DNA of 64,000 nucleotides, taken from Takakia lepidozioides. Its lineage: Eukaryota; Streptophyta; Takakiopsida; Takakiales; Takakiaceae. How positions within the stretch are numbered: position 1 is the first letter of the stretch; every line of letters begins with the position of its first letter. The notes beneath the pieces are model-generated. The model made no database searches. It saw only the letters and a list, made by a program, of their open reading frames with translations, and was not told the origin of the DNA. Below, in pieces: positions 45,707 to 58,500 of the stretch. The position numbers and the translations under genes are program-made. The DNA lies in contig CM060734.1 in assembly GCA_030704615.1 (NCBI GenBank), positions 55,630,042 through 55,694,041 on the forward strand, in the 5' to 3' direction.

Positions 45707-48252
45707 ATGGCTATGGCGACGACGGTTTGTGCTCAGCTGCTGCCTGGGCCCGTGGCCTTCGGACTCCGGGTAAGTTGCGCTTTGGTCAAGCGTGGTGCAG
45801 TGTGGAGCCCTGGGTTTCCGGCCAAGGTTTCTAACAGCGTGTGCTTCGTGCGGTGTCTGAATTCGGAGCAGAAGAATGAGGTAGATGCTGTGCAGGAGTT
45901 GGCGTTGGATCTCGCCAAGCAGGTCCTTCTGCACAGAGTTTTGTCCTCATTACTTTCTTGTCTGTGCTGACGTTGAAGAGCATGCTACTCAGTTGTCTCG
46001 GAGGAGCTGATGGCAACTTCCACGCATTGTGTGGGGATCTATAACTTATGTTGTAGGGTGGACTGTTTTTCTAGCAGGTAAATTACTAGCGAGAGACCAA
46101 CTACAGTAATTGCGAACCAGAGAGAATTGAAATGCCGAAATTTGAAACTGATGAGCTTTGAAAGCGTCCCAAGATGTTATGGACCTGCATAGTCAGAGAA
46201 CATCGGAACTGCATTGTAATGGAATTCTTCTGAGGTGCATTCCAAGGATTCAGTCTGATCTTGAAGTGCAGAATCATGAACAGTGGAAAATTGTTGATGA
46301 GGTACCTATGGGCAGTAGCTATCTGCACCTAGGTGGGGCGTTAGTCAGCTTAGTTGGTCTTTTCTTTTCAAAACATTCACTTAAGCATGGGTTTTGAAAT
46401 GGATGATTGTAAGAAGCTCAAGTTCAGGTTGAGCGTATTTGACTTGTCAAAAGGATGAGAGAGCCATAGACAATCTTCTCTTAACCAGCAGTATAATTCA
46501 ACTGTTCAGAGACATGAATTGATGGAGAACGTTTTCTTTGACAGGGAGGGAGTAGTGTAAAAAGATACTGAGATGTGGGAAGTGTCACAATTTCAGGCGG
46601 GCACGTTGATACGGGACAAGTCTGGCCGAGCCTTACAGGTCAATACTTCAGAGAATCTTGTCAATTACACCTTTTCATTTGAAATTGTGCGATTCTGATA
46701 TTGGATAAATGCCCAAAATCTCTTGACCTAGATTACCTCAGTAGTCACTGCCGAATCCGTAATTTATGCACATTCTCATAAGTTTAGCTCGGAGTCCTAA
46801 TTCTAACCTGGGATCCAGGACATGCTCTAGGAGAATGAACAAGTGGACAATTAAGACAACAGGATTTCCCTCAAACGATGCAATCACGGATCAAAGACTT
46901 GTCTCTCTCTCTCTAAAGAGGAGTGTCCTCAAATCAACACCAATCTGCAACATACCTGCCAATTCTCAAAAGAAAACATCTAGCAAATGGAGTAAGAGAG
47001 GGAGATGAGGCGGGAAGTCCATTTGGGTCCTTGATGACCAACGTGGTGGTGCAGGCCTGGCAGGAAGTGATGTGTATATGGGGGGCCTTCTCGCTGTCTG
47101 ACAGGTGGACACTAAAGAATCCCGCTTTGATCTCGTCACTGAAGTTGACAAGGCCTGTGAGGATCTTCTTCGTTCTCAAGTGAAGGTATCGGATCACAGC
47201 CACTTTGTTGTCTTGGTTGAGCACTGGTTTTTGACCAGATGCCAAGCCCCAATTTGGGTCATGGTTGTCTGAAGCAACAGCAATTCTAGTGGTTACAGCA
47301 GTGTGGGTGCACACATAATTGTCCTAGACTGCAATGTTTTAGTGGCTTGTATTGAGTTCATGTCAGGTGGTCCAGTTGGAAGCCTATGAATCTCTAAAGA
47401 AGAATACTGATATCTTGTAGGTCATGGGCAGTTTTATGCAACCAGCGATCTCTTATTGCTTGCTTCCCGATGGGTCAAAGGAGACAATATAAGTTATGCC
47501 ACCTAGTGTCATACTTCTTGCAGTGCAGGTGGCTTGTTCTATTGTTGTAGATGTAGTCACAAACTTTGGGGTGGTAAATGTGATTTCAGGCCAGGTTTCC
47601 ACATCACTACTATATTGGGGAAGAAACAGTCACAGAACAAGAGCTAGAGAGACTTAAGAAGGGCTCGAAGGACTCTGATTGGACATGGATTGTGGACCCT
47701 ATCGATGGTACACTGAACTTTGTAAGTCCACGACCATCTCTTTTCCTCTTATGATGGTTAATTCAAGCAATAAAATTATATGCACCAGAGTCGCCAGGCA
47801 TACTTAGAGATCACCTTTTCAGACCACCTTGTGAAAGCTAGAGCAACCAAGTAGATCTCACTGCTCTAACATCAAACAGCCACGCTACGCCCACTTTGTA
47901 CATTCTGAAATCATAAACAGTCAAGGGACTCTTAGCCACAGATGCGGCTATGATAAACCTCCATAAGTACAGAAAGACCACACAGGTGCATGACCTGAAA
48001 TCAAGAAATCTGTCCCCAATCTGTGAGAGGCAAATTTTACAATGTTCTCTCGTCTCAAATCTTATAGGTTCCTGGAAAATTGCCTAAAAGTGACACTTTG
48101 GCTTATGTTGAACAATGAGTTTGCTGCACAGGTTGGGGGCATCCCGATGTCAGTTGTTTCACTTGGAGTGGCATATGGCGGGAACATGGAAGTGGGAGTT
48201 GTCTACAACCCTTTCCATGACGAGCTCTTTGTGGCCAGGAGAGGCCAAGGTC

Positions 48253-48292
<40 letters not shown>

Positions 48293-51200
48293 AGGAAACT
48301 AATTGTCTGCGGTAGAGCAGTTAATTGGTGGACTAATGAGATTAAACTCAAGATAGCTGAGAGACGAGCCCTCTATAAAGAGTGCTGCAATTTGGAAACC
48401 AACAGAGAATTGTGGGCGAGGTACTACCAGCTCCGTAAAGATATCAATCAGCTTGTTAGGTCTCAGAAGAAATTATACTGGGACAAGTTATACAGTGAAA
48501 TAAACTCAAACCACCATGGTGGTAATGACAAGAAATTCTGGTTGGCCCTTCAACGTTTGTACAAACCGAAAAACGGTCAGCAAGTACAAGCGCTGAAGAC
48601 TACTAAAGGTGCAGTGGTGACTTCATCGGTTGACATTGTCAAAACCTTTGAAACTCACTACAGTATCCTTGGCAGAACTTCTAGGTCTAACAGTGAGGGG
48701 TCTTCTGCTGAATGGAGGGACACAGTTGGAAAAACTGTTCCTATGATTCAAAACAGCCCTGATGAACTGGAGTATATTTCAATGGCTTATAATGCTCCCA
48801 TTAGTTCTTCTGAGATTGTGGAAGCAATTGAACATTTAAATGGATATAAAGCTGGTGGACCTGATGGTATTGTCAACGAGCTTATCAAGCACGGTGGCGA
48901 TCCCATGATAGAGGCCCTAGTTCTCCTCTTTAACCTTATCTGGAAGACTGAAATGATCCCCTTTCGCTGGCGACAGGGGTCATTGTCAATCTATACAAGA
49001 AGGGTGACAGAGAAGAACCGGGGAACTACCGTGGCATCACGCTCCTCAATGCTGTTGGCAAGACATTCTGCAGAGTTATAAGTACTCGTCTCGAGGTTGA
49101 TCTGGAGTCTAGAGGTTGTTTCCACGAAGGCCAAGCTGGCTTTCGGCGAAACAGGGGCTGTGTGGATCATATCTTCACTCTAAGCCAGATTATCCAGGGA
49201 AGGAAAAAAGAAGGGAAACCCACTTATGTCTTTTTCCTGGATGTCAAAAAGGCTTATGACACAGTGTGGAGAGATGGCCTATGGTTCCGCCTCTGGTCTT
49301 GTGGGATCAAGGGAAAGATGTGGAGAGTTGTCCACAACTTGTATGCTCACACCAAAAGCTGTGTCACTGTTAACGGACAGAAGTCCAACTTCTTTGACAT
49401 AGACCAAGGTGTAGCTCAAGGATGTACTCTCTCCCTCTGCTCTTCAATGTTTTCATCAATCAACTCCTCGAGGATGTGGAAAGTGAGGGATTTGGGTTAA
49501 GGGTGGGTGATACCACCATACCAGCCCTTATGTTTGCGGATGACTTCGCAGGCATAGGGGAGACTCCAACCAATCTCCAGGAGTTGATTGATTGCGCGAA
49601 GAGATACTTTGATCTTTGGGGGCTAGAGGCTAATGTCAGCAAATGTGCAGTGGTAGCATTCAACGACAGAGGAGAGGGAGGAAGTGATCTTAAGTGGCAG
49701 TGGGGTAGCCAAGAGATCCCGGTCCTCCCTTCCTACACTTACCTGGGCGTTGAGTTCTCCTCCAATTGTAATTGGGATGCACATATCCGGAAAGTTGTTC
49801 AAACTGGCAAGGGCAAAGCTCTGGGGCTCACTAAATTTTTCCACTGCAGAGGGGTCAACTCTGAGGTTAAGAAAACATGCTTTGTCGCGTTATTAGACCT
49901 GCCTTGGAGTACGGATCTGCTATATGGGTTGATAACTCCAACCAGGCTAAGTCTCTAGAATCCATTCAAGTGGGGGTGCTTAAGGAGTGTATGTCAGCAT
50001 GCTCCAAAACAGCCAATGTGGCTGTTCGGGGTGAGTTTGGCATTCCGTCCTTAAGCTCCCGACGAGATGAATTCAAGGTCAGATGGTGGGGTCAGCTGCA
50101 ACATATGCCCAACACCAGATATCCTAAGTTAATCGACTCTATATCTTGGAAACAGGACCGCCCTGTCAAACAGGCTAAGTCCTGGCAGAAGAGAGTAGAA
50201 GAGATCCTCAAGGACCTGGACCTGGATCCGCAAGTCTTGACCCTGCTGGATAAATCTGACTTAGAGGCTGTAGTGTCCTCAGCCATGTCTGTTGCCATGA
50301 GATTGTCTGATGAAAATGAAGTTAGGCAGAAAACTTCCCTGAACTTGTTTCCAGTCTGTGACATGGGGGACATCTTGGATGACCTCAAGGGTCTACCCAC
50401 TCTCGGCACTAGACTGAAATTTAAACTCAGGGCAGGAAGCCTACCTTTGAACAGCAAACAGAAGCAGAGAGGAAAGGGAGAGTGCAATTGCCCGTTGTGG
50501 GGCAATCTGAAGACAGTATTCATTTTCTGATACACTGTCCGGGGTTCTCTCACCAAAGAGACGCTCTCTTCAAATCTATTAAGGGAATTGTGCCTGTACC
50601 CCTGTTTACCAACTTTGAAAGTCTCGAGGCTGAGCCAAAAGCCCAGGCCCTCCTGAGGCCTAGTTTTTGGGCAAATCACACACAGCAGATTGATGCTTGT
50701 GTGAAGGGATTTCTAGAGGATATCTGGAAAACCCGGATTAATTCTTATATGAGGTAAGTCTTACTACCAACGTCAGCCCCTGACAGAGGTAGGTTCTGTC
50801 CCTTTTGTTCCCGCTCAAACTGGGCGCGGGGTCAATGGCCACAAGGCTACGGCAAACAACGTCTTATGAGTACAATCTCTCTGACCTCAAGGCTACGGCC
50901 ACAAGGCTACGGCAAACAACGTCTTATGAGTACAATCTCTCTGACCTCAAGGGTCTACCCACTCTCGGCACTACACTGAAATTTAAACTCAGGGCAGGAA
51001 GCCTACCTTTGAACAGCAAACAGAAGCAGAGAGGAAAGGGAGAGTGCAATTGCCGCTGTGTGGGCAATCTGAAGACAGTATTCACTTTCTGATACACTGT
51101 CCGGGGTTCTCTCACCAAAGGGACGCTCTCTTCAATTCTATCAAGGGAATTGTGCCTGTACCCCTGTTTAACAACTTTGAAAGTCTCGAGGCTGAGCCAA

Positions 51201-53890
51201 AAGCCCAGGCCCTCCTGAGGCCTAGTTTTTGGGCAAATCACACACAGCAGATTGATGCTTGTGTGAAGGGATTTCTAGAGGATATCTGGAAAACCCGGAT
51301 TAATTCTATATATGATGGTAAGTCACACTACCAACGTCAGCCCCTGACAGAGGTAGGTTCTGTCCCTTTTGTTCCCGCTCAAACTGGGCGCAGGGTCAAT
51401 GGCCACAAGGCTACGGCAAACAACGTCTTATGAGTACAAATCTCTCTCTCTCTCTCTCTCTCTCCAGTTTTTTTCCGCTCAAACTGGGCGCGGGGTCAAT
51501 GGCCACAAGGCTACGGCAAACAACGTCTTATGAGTACAATCTCTCTCTCTCTCTCTCTCTCTCCAGTTTTTTCCGCTCAAACTGGGCGCGGGGTCAATGG
51601 CCACAAGGCTACGGCAAACAACGTCTTATGAGTACAATCTCTCTCTCTCTCTCTCTCCCCAGTTTTTTCCGCTCAAACTGGGCGCGGGGTCAATGGCCAC
51701 AAGGCTACGGCAAACAACTCTTATGAGTACATTCTCTCCCCAGTTTGAATACAACTCTCACTACTTACTTTCTCTGGTGTCTCTCTTTCCTGATCGTTTG
51801 GCAAAGTTTCAGACTCCACAGTTGTGAAGGCTTCATAGATTGATGGGCCCCTTGGTTGCCATCTTTTTTTCATTCTCCCTCTGAGTGTTTCATTATGATC
51901 TACTAATGGGAGTTTAATGTGCATGGAGTTTCCTAAGAAATCCACTGTTGGAGGGTGGCAGGTGCATTTTTAAATGGCAATGCCCTTAAAGTGTTGCCAC
52001 CCAACACAGAATTAGAAGACGCAACAGTTTCTGTCGGCTTCCCCTCCAAGGTTGTCTTGCACCCACCCATAGTATTGTTATTACTAGCACTTTTTCAATT
52101 CTAGACTGTTTTTTCCTCTCTCTCATCTGCTTTCATCACTAGACAAGGGTTGGGAATGCAACCACTTTCCACATTTACAAATTTCAATGTAGCTGCACTA
52201 GAATAACCTCAGACCTTGAGTTGCTATGTAACTTGGGGAGAGGTTGGTGGATGGCAGCCAGAGTGGCGATTGAGGATGCTGGAGGCGATAGATAAAGTAG
52301 CCCCAAATGCTCGCTCAGTACGTGCCTTTGGTTCTGCGGTATGCTCCTTCCCTATCACAGAGCCAATTTTTGGCTCGAAAAGTGGTTTGAATCAGATATA
52401 CAGTATTAGGCCAGTTGCTCATTTCTACATCCACTTATTGCCATTCAAGGGAAGCACATTCCAACTACAGCTCTGTGAATGACATCCACACCATATTACA
52501 GTCAGGGAAAGACAACAAGTATTACATCCCTGCTGAAGCCTATTTCCCCAACTGGACAATTAAGATGTTGGCACATAACAGTCAACAAGGGAACAACTTA
52601 CGGTACACAAGTCTGTTCCTAGTGTTATCTTCAAGCAAATATTGGCAACCATGGCACTGGGGGTGGGTCAGGCCTTGCATATGAGCTATGTTGGAGCTGG
52701 TCGCTTGGGGTGCTTTTTCGAACATAATCTCAAGGTCCTTCACTTGCTTTCGGTTCTGGGTGCCTTGCTGGTCTTTTGGGGCATTCTGTGGTGATTGAGA
52801 AAGTTCCAGTGAATGCGAAACTGAAACGTAATCCAATGGCTTGTTGGTATGACAAAGAGAAGGGGCACACTCATCATCTTCACTTTGACTATTGTCATAT
52901 TTGGTGAATGCAACTACTACTGATAGGGCTCAAACCCAGGGCCCATGAATGTAGCCTAAAGGAGGCTTTGGGTATACACTTTTGTCCTTCTCTGCCCTTG
53001 AAATCTTACGATTATACACCGATCTCAGCTCAAGTCATGTACTGGATAAAGTACAGCACTGTCAAGCTCATAGGCACTGAAGCTTCCATGTCATCCTATT
53101 TGACCTAAAATCAGTACAACATAATACTTTGGCATTTTTGGAATGCAGCGGAATCATAGTAAGACTGGGTCTGTAAAATTAGGAAAGAAAGTAGAGTTCA
53201 GACTTTAGCGATAAGGTATTGGGCAGACAACAGGCCCCATTTTTCGCCAGATTGCATGTAGTTTTTTTAGTGCAAGTTTTGACTTGCATCGTGTGGTGGG
53301 ATTTTGTACAGCCTTGGGACATTGCTGCTGCAAGATTGATTGTCGAGGTATCATCATTATTGTTGCCACATATCTACTGCTCTGGACTGGTGATGGCAGT
53401 TGGATCATATTTTCTGATTTTAGGATGTTGAAATGTTGGAGACAAGAAATAGTAGCTTGATATAGCTGTGAAGGAAGGAGGGCGGAAGGAGAGTAAAATG
53501 CATCCTTACAAAGGAAGAGGGGCAATCAATGTGAAATTGAGAGGTCTGTCAAGAGAGAGGGACAGGGTACGCTCTAGACTGAGCATGACCCTCTAAATTT
53601 TCCACCATTGTGCAAAGGAAGGTAAAAATGCATCCTTTAAAGTAGGAGGGAGGAGAGAGAAGAGGGGCAATCAGTGTGAAAATGAGGTCCCTGTCAAGAG
53701 AGAGGAGATAGGCAGGCTCCAGGTTGAGTATAACACTGTTGTCTATATCTTGTACTCTGTATGACCACAGGAGGCAGGTGGCCGAGTAACAGGCATGGAT
53801 GGCAACCCTCTGCCTCTGAGTGCAGGGTCGGTTCTGGCATCCAATGGGGGAATCATTCATGACCGGATTCTAGAGTTGATTAGGGACTGA
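45707..53890 (+). CDS. Inositol monophosphatase family protein, IMPL1-like, chloroplast-type
   Basis: A Mg-dependent phosphatase of the IMPase fold. Plant IMPL1 is plastidic and hydrolyses inositol monophosphates and related sugar phosphates. Exons: 45707-45922, 46597-46638, 47105-47185, 47590-47721, 48132-48249, 51962-52050, 52258-52338, 52672-52734, 53312-53347, 53771-53890. All are phase-consistent, giving 325 residues. The first ~50 residues are a Ser/Ala/Val-rich transit-type peptide. Metal-site motifs: GEET (123-126), WIVDPIDGTLNF (about 146-157) and PWDIAAARLIVEEAGG (275 on). Other family marks are VGGIPMSVVSLGVAYGGNMEV, GAFLNGN, ARSVRAFGSAALHMSYVGAG and VLASNGGI. Compared with the typical NFxHG, the exon-5 start reads VGG. 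Intron 5 (48250-51961) holds a LINE insertion but both splice sites remain. Exon 7 start is the least certain. Confidence 0.9.
48252..48292 (+). repeat. (CT)n tract at the 5' edge of the intronic LINE
   Basis: A run of CT dinucleotides begins two bases after the intron-5 donor GT and ends where LINE coding sequence starts (about 48293). Confidence 0.9.
48293..50875 (+). mobile_element. 5'-truncated LINE (non-LTR retrotransposon), RT and C-terminal region
   Basis: It sits in intron 5 of the phosphatase gene, same strand. Conceptual translation starts mid-protein at 48.3 kb (WWTNEIKLKIAERRALYKE). It runs through RT blocks: AGGPDGIVNELIKHGG (48.85 kb), NLYKKGDRE and NYRGITLLNAVGKTF (about 48.99-49.07 kb), QAGFRRNRGCVDHIF (49.13 kb), FFLDVKKAYDTVWRDGLW (49.23 kb), GVAQGCTLSP with LLFNVFINQLLED (49.41-49.47 kb), and the catalytic box FADDF (49.53 kb). 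The C-terminal part has a Cys/His cluster near 50.5 kb (CNCPLCGQSEDSIHFLIHC after a frameshift). Frameshifts near 48.97, 49.43, 49.89 and 50.50 kb disable it. The 5' ORF and endonuclease are absent. The 3' end is GTCTTATGAGTACAA followed by TC repeats, not poly(A). Confidence 0.92.
50876..51434 (+). mobile_element. Second, more truncated copy of the same LINE 3' end
   Basis: A 60-bp duplicate of the LINE terminus (50876-50940) is followed by about 494 bp (50942-51434) nearly identical to 50381-50875. Both start GACCTCAAGGGTCTACCC and end TATGAGTACAA. The copy joins the preceding terminus at a TCTCTCT stretch. It lacks all RT motifs. Confidence 0.9.
51435..51750 (+). repeat. Array of LINE 3'-end units separated by (TC)n tracts
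   Basis: Three units of about 75 bp start near 51464, 51564 and 51658. Each reads CAGTTTTTTCCGCTCAAACT, then GGGCGCGGGGTCAATGGCCA and CAAGGCTACGGCAAACAAC, ending TTATGAGTACA. They are separated by (TC)n tracts at 51440-51463, 51540-51563 and 51638-51657. The period is about 97 bp. The last unit has lost a few bases. Confidence 0.92.
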
Positions 53891-54119
53891 TGCTCTTTCT
53901 TCGTCTCTTACCTTCTCTTTCATGCATGATAAAAAGTGGTCATTAGGGGAGCAGGGTTCAGTTTATGGCTTGTCCATTGTTCACATTCACATTATGCTGG
54001 AGATTTGTGTGTAGAAACTCTAGAATTGTATTGCAGTAACTTTAGGCGTAGCTAGTACCCATCATATCAAGACATTTTTGCCGAAGCAAGCATAACTTAT
54101 GGTGTCACTTGACCCAGAA

Positions 54120-54300
54120 GGACTGTTGTTTTTCTCCTTTTTCCAAAATCGCCCCAGAGCCACATTTGAATTCTATCCAGCCCAGTGCCAGGTTAGAAAA
54201 GTGCCATATAACAGTGTGCACTTTTTTTCTACGTAGGCAAATCAGGCCGACATTCAATTACCAGTGCTTTCTGGTGAATTTTTCGGTCTTTAGGTACCCC
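54120..54300. repeat. Interspersed AT-rich repeat, copy 2
   Basis: It shares ordered blocks with 32806-33060 (CCAAAATC, AATTCTATCCAG, CAGTGCC, TTAGAAAAGTG, ATATAACAG). Divergence is considerable and edges are unclear. Confidence 0.55.
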
Positions 54301-54502
54301 ACAATCCCTTTGTACAAGTAGCCGACCAGTTTCCAGGTCGAAATCTGACAAAGCACTTACTTCCCTCTGTTGAGAAGGTGGACAACTTGAAGTATATGAC
54401 ATCCAATATGTGGTGTGAATATGTAACCCAGACGCCCGAAAAATCAAATCAGCTAGAGGCGACCCGACGCTTAAGCGGCTGTCCGAATAGAAGTGGCAGC
54501 GC

Positions 54503-54643
54503 GCATTGGGCCCACATGGCCATTACATGCCCCTTCAAAGTGGCTATTGCATGCAACATCTAGCAAGCTGACTCAACTAGCGTGGCTATTTGCATTGGGC
54601 CCACATGGCTATTGCGTGCCCCTTGAAAGTGGCTATAGCATGC
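54503..54643. repeat. 89-bp period tandem duplication
   Basis: GCATTGGGCCCACATGGC through AAAGTGGCTATTGCATGC occurs at 54503-54554 and again, with few changes, at 54592-54643. Confidence 0.85.
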
Positions 54644-55522
54644 GGGGCCCACATGGAATCCATGCCAAGGAATGCTAGGGAAGGTTCTAGACGGAGGTGA
54701 TTTTCGCAAGGTATAGCCCAAAGTGGGAGCTCAGGCAAGGACCAGGGGGTGCAGGAGGATCGAGGGTTCGAGTAGGGTGGGTGATTTCTAGGTGCGGGAG
54801 GAGTGGGCCCAGGTTTACGTGCGGACTGCAGACAAGGAGATGGAAGGATTTTGGAAGACGGTGGTTTACTTGGGGCGGAAGGGTTGCTTGGTGCTGTGCT
54901 GATCCGCACGACATGACTTGAGGGATGCACTGTAAATAAGTGGCGTACCAGTTACTACTGATCCACGGGTGAGGTCTGTAGTCCCCTTGCTTATTACATG
55001 CGAACCGACGAGGTTTTATGCCGACTTGTATTATTATTATGTCATGCTCTCCGTATTGAAGGCTAAATTTTCTGCTCGAAATTATGAACCCATAATCACT
55101 AGTGACGCGGCTTGTGCCCTTACCATACCAGGGCCCAGCCTAAATGTTGGTTGTCTCGGTATCTATATATTGGAGATTGAAAGTAGTCTTAGGAATTGCA
55201 TTGTCAGTCATCGAGGTGGGTAAGTAGTGGCTGGAGGTCTCACATTTTGGGCTATTGACTCTCAAGGAAGACACCATGCTCTCTCTCGAGTTCCATGGTC
55301 GACAGTTGGGAAGGGTCCTTCCCCACTAAGTATAAGTTATAGCACCAGCCGAACGTCGTTGGTTGATTGGATGTAGCGGCGAGGGAGAAGCCACGTAGTG
55401 AGAGCTGTCCGCATGCCCACTTGGCAGCTCTCACTTCTCGACGTGGAAAGCGTTTGTGATTCCTCACACTAAGTCAGGGGACTCGCTGTCTGAAAGCTTG
55501 TGAAGCTGCGAGGTTGTAGACT

Positions 55523-58500
55523 ATGGCGACTCTAGGCAGTTCCTGGGTTCAGCTACCTCATGGTCGCTCCTTGCCGCTTTCATTGTCCTCATCATCTTCC
55601 ACTGGGCTGGAGCTCGCGCATCCTAGAGCTGCAGGCAGCTGCTTTCTCTGTGGGCGACTACGAGCGAGAGAGTCGACGTCGGCATTTCAACCGAGCCTTT
55701 TTTCGAAAGCTTCAACTGGGTTGGCTTCTCCCTCTCATTCTCTTGCACACAGGACTTGCATTAGGTTCCATGGAGATGTTGACAGTAGTCATATGATTAC
55801 CAAACTGTAAAGGTGAGGATGTGCAGGACTTATCAAAGGGGGGAAATGAATCGCTACATGATTGATGGAAGCTGTGTTACCGTCCTAGATTCATGTGCCA
55901 CATATTCACATTGCTCTGTAAAGCGTTAATGAAGCTCGCAATGAAGGAAGGAGTAGACCAGAAAGTATGGCAAGGACAATTCAGTGAACTACGGACGTCC
56001 GTTCACCTGAGGTGTGTGCCTTGTATTGCAGAGTGCATGTCTCCGCCGTCTCTGGGAACGACTACAGTGTGCCCATGTAAGCAAACCGGGAGTTGAATTC
56101 TCACTACCGATAAATGTTTATCTGATTATGGGTGGTTGTGGGGCTGTGGGACAGATATACTAGGTCAATTGCAATGGCAGCAGCATCGCAGAGCACTCAA
56201 TCCGTCAGTGAGGATGAGACCAAAATCGGGAAACCTGGAAGAAGCCAGTCGCCCTTGCAGTTGACATACCTTGAGGTCTCTCCCTCTCTGATAGCCTACC
56301 CTCACGAGGTGCTCCGTCTTAGGGCAGAGATTTGGACCGATCTTCTAGTGATGTCGTTTTATGTTATGCGTTTAAATTGTCCCATAACCTCTTTGGCTTC
56401 CATGACGTCAGAAAGTCCTAAGATTTCTTTCTTTCTTCTTTCTTTCTGTCTTTCGGACGTTATAAAGCACCATTTCATTTCTCCTTCCTCTCCCAACGAT
56501 CTGAAGCGTGAGACATAGACTGCAAAGCTCAGTAAAGGGGTTGGTGCTCTTATAGGATAATTGGACATGACAGCTCAGCAGACCCACTGCATATATGCCT
56601 ATCTTTACTGTATGTATGGATCTCCAGAAATGGACTGAAAGGTGATGAGCCACTTGGTATGACATAGAGATAATGGTCAGGTCAGGTGTGTGAGTGAACA
56701 AACATGTGGGACATGGCAGGGCAACAGTTGGCTATGGGAGGTTACTGGTTTGCAAATCCTCGTGGATCCAGTGCTGGTTGGCAATCTTGACTTTGGCATT
56801 CCCTGGCTCTATGATGCTGGGAAGAAACTGCTCAAGGAGTTCACGGTGGGCCCATTGTCTCCTCTTTTTTCAAAATGCCTCCAAGAATTTCCACAGGAAT
56901 GTGTAGTCACAGTAAATAAACCATGGAAGTTATACAGTTTAGGAAAATGTAAGCATGATGGCCAGTGATTGAGGAGTGACTTATAGGAGTGTGGGGGTTG
57001 GCACCGGGGCAGCTGGACGATCTGCCAGAGCTGGACTGTATACTTATCACGCAGAGCTATGATGACCACTGCCACAAGAGGACATTGGAGCCCTTGTCTA
57101 AAATGTTTCCAAATGTGCACGTGATTGCGACCCCTAATGCTGAGTCCCTTCTCAGTAAGCTTGGCTTCAAGCATGTAGACCACTCCCCATCCTCTCTGCT
57201 GCTCAGTGTGATTTTCCTCTCTTCCTCACTGGAGTTTGCATGCTGGGGCTGTGATACTTATAAAACTCCTTGAAACTTGTGGACTTCCAATGACCTGATG
57301 TTGGGGTTGGGAGGTGATAGCACAGAATTTGTAAGGTTACATTTCCAAGGTATGCAGTAAACAACTGTACACATGAGAAAAGAAGTGCACATCCACCTTC
57401 ATCTCGTCCTCGGCATGTTTAATCCATCCAGATTCAGTAGCTTCTCTACCTTCATGTGGCCTTAGACTGGATTGATGGATGTGATGTAGTGTTACAGGTG
57501 ACCTACTTGGCACCTCGCCACAGTACCACACTGGGGGACGTGCGCATACGTGCAACAGAAGGGCCAGTATTGGGTCCTCCTTGGCAGCGCCCTGAAAATG
57601 GGTACACTTCAATTGGCCCTTGTCCTTCGGGCTTGATATGTCCTCATTGACCCTCCCTTTGTAAGAAAATTGGACCCACAGGAGCTGAATCCTGATTATT
57701 TTGCAATCAAGCTACTGGACCTCTCATGTGTGGTTTGAACAAAGGAATTGGTGTTGATGTAACAAAATAAACAAACTGCTAAAATATTAAGTTGAATTCC
57801 TGGTAATACTAAGGAACAGAAGCACAGTGGAAGTTGTAGACTGAGGTGGGCCATGTGCGCAGGTATTTTCTTGAGGTACCAGAGCCAAAGTTTGTGCTGT
57901 ACTATGAGCCCCACTGTATATACAAGAAGGCAAAGCTGGATCAGGAGCATGCGGATGTGGTAATAACTCCTGTCAACAAGCAAGTGCTGCCTGCCTACAC
58001 GTTGGTGTCAGGCCAGGAAGATGCTGTGCAGCTAGCAAAGTTCCTTCAACCTAAGTATGTACCCTACTTTAGCAAGGGGTATAGTTAGCTAGTCAGGATG
58101 TTTTTAGGAGCTTCTGTTGGGTTGTATATGTGTTTTGTCCTCCATCCCCTCCCAGGCTTTTGGGTCGATTGGTACGATGGCAGTTTTTTCTCCTTATAAT
58201 AATTTAATAAAAATCAGTCTGGTTAAATTGGCATTACTGTTATATGTTTTTGACTCTAGCTCTTGGCTTTAGAGGATGGAACTGTGAGGACGGGATAGAA
58301 AGACAAAACAGGGCATTTCAGTTTTGGATGGCTCTGTCTCCATGGCCTCTGATTGGATGCTGGAGGTAACCATGGATAGACTGAAGCTGTCATGATGAAA
58401 AGTGGCATGATTATCCCTTTTAGATTGTATGGATGACCTTGCCATTAGTTGTTGATTGTCACTTTGTATGTGTGGCAGGTATCTAGTGACTATGAAGAAT

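Larger units (their letters stand above)
53891..55522. other. Intergenic with repeats, no gene recognised
   Basis: The 3' UTR of the phosphatase gene comes first, then an AT-rich repeat relative (54120-54300), an 89-bp tandem duplication (54503-54643), and the upstream region of the metallo-hydrolase gene. No gene of its own was seen. Confidence 0.4.

Noticed and set aside
51435-51750. CRISPR-like array of repeats and spacers
   Set aside because: The spacers are TC microsatellite, the repeats are a LINE terminus, and the genome is a plant nucleus.
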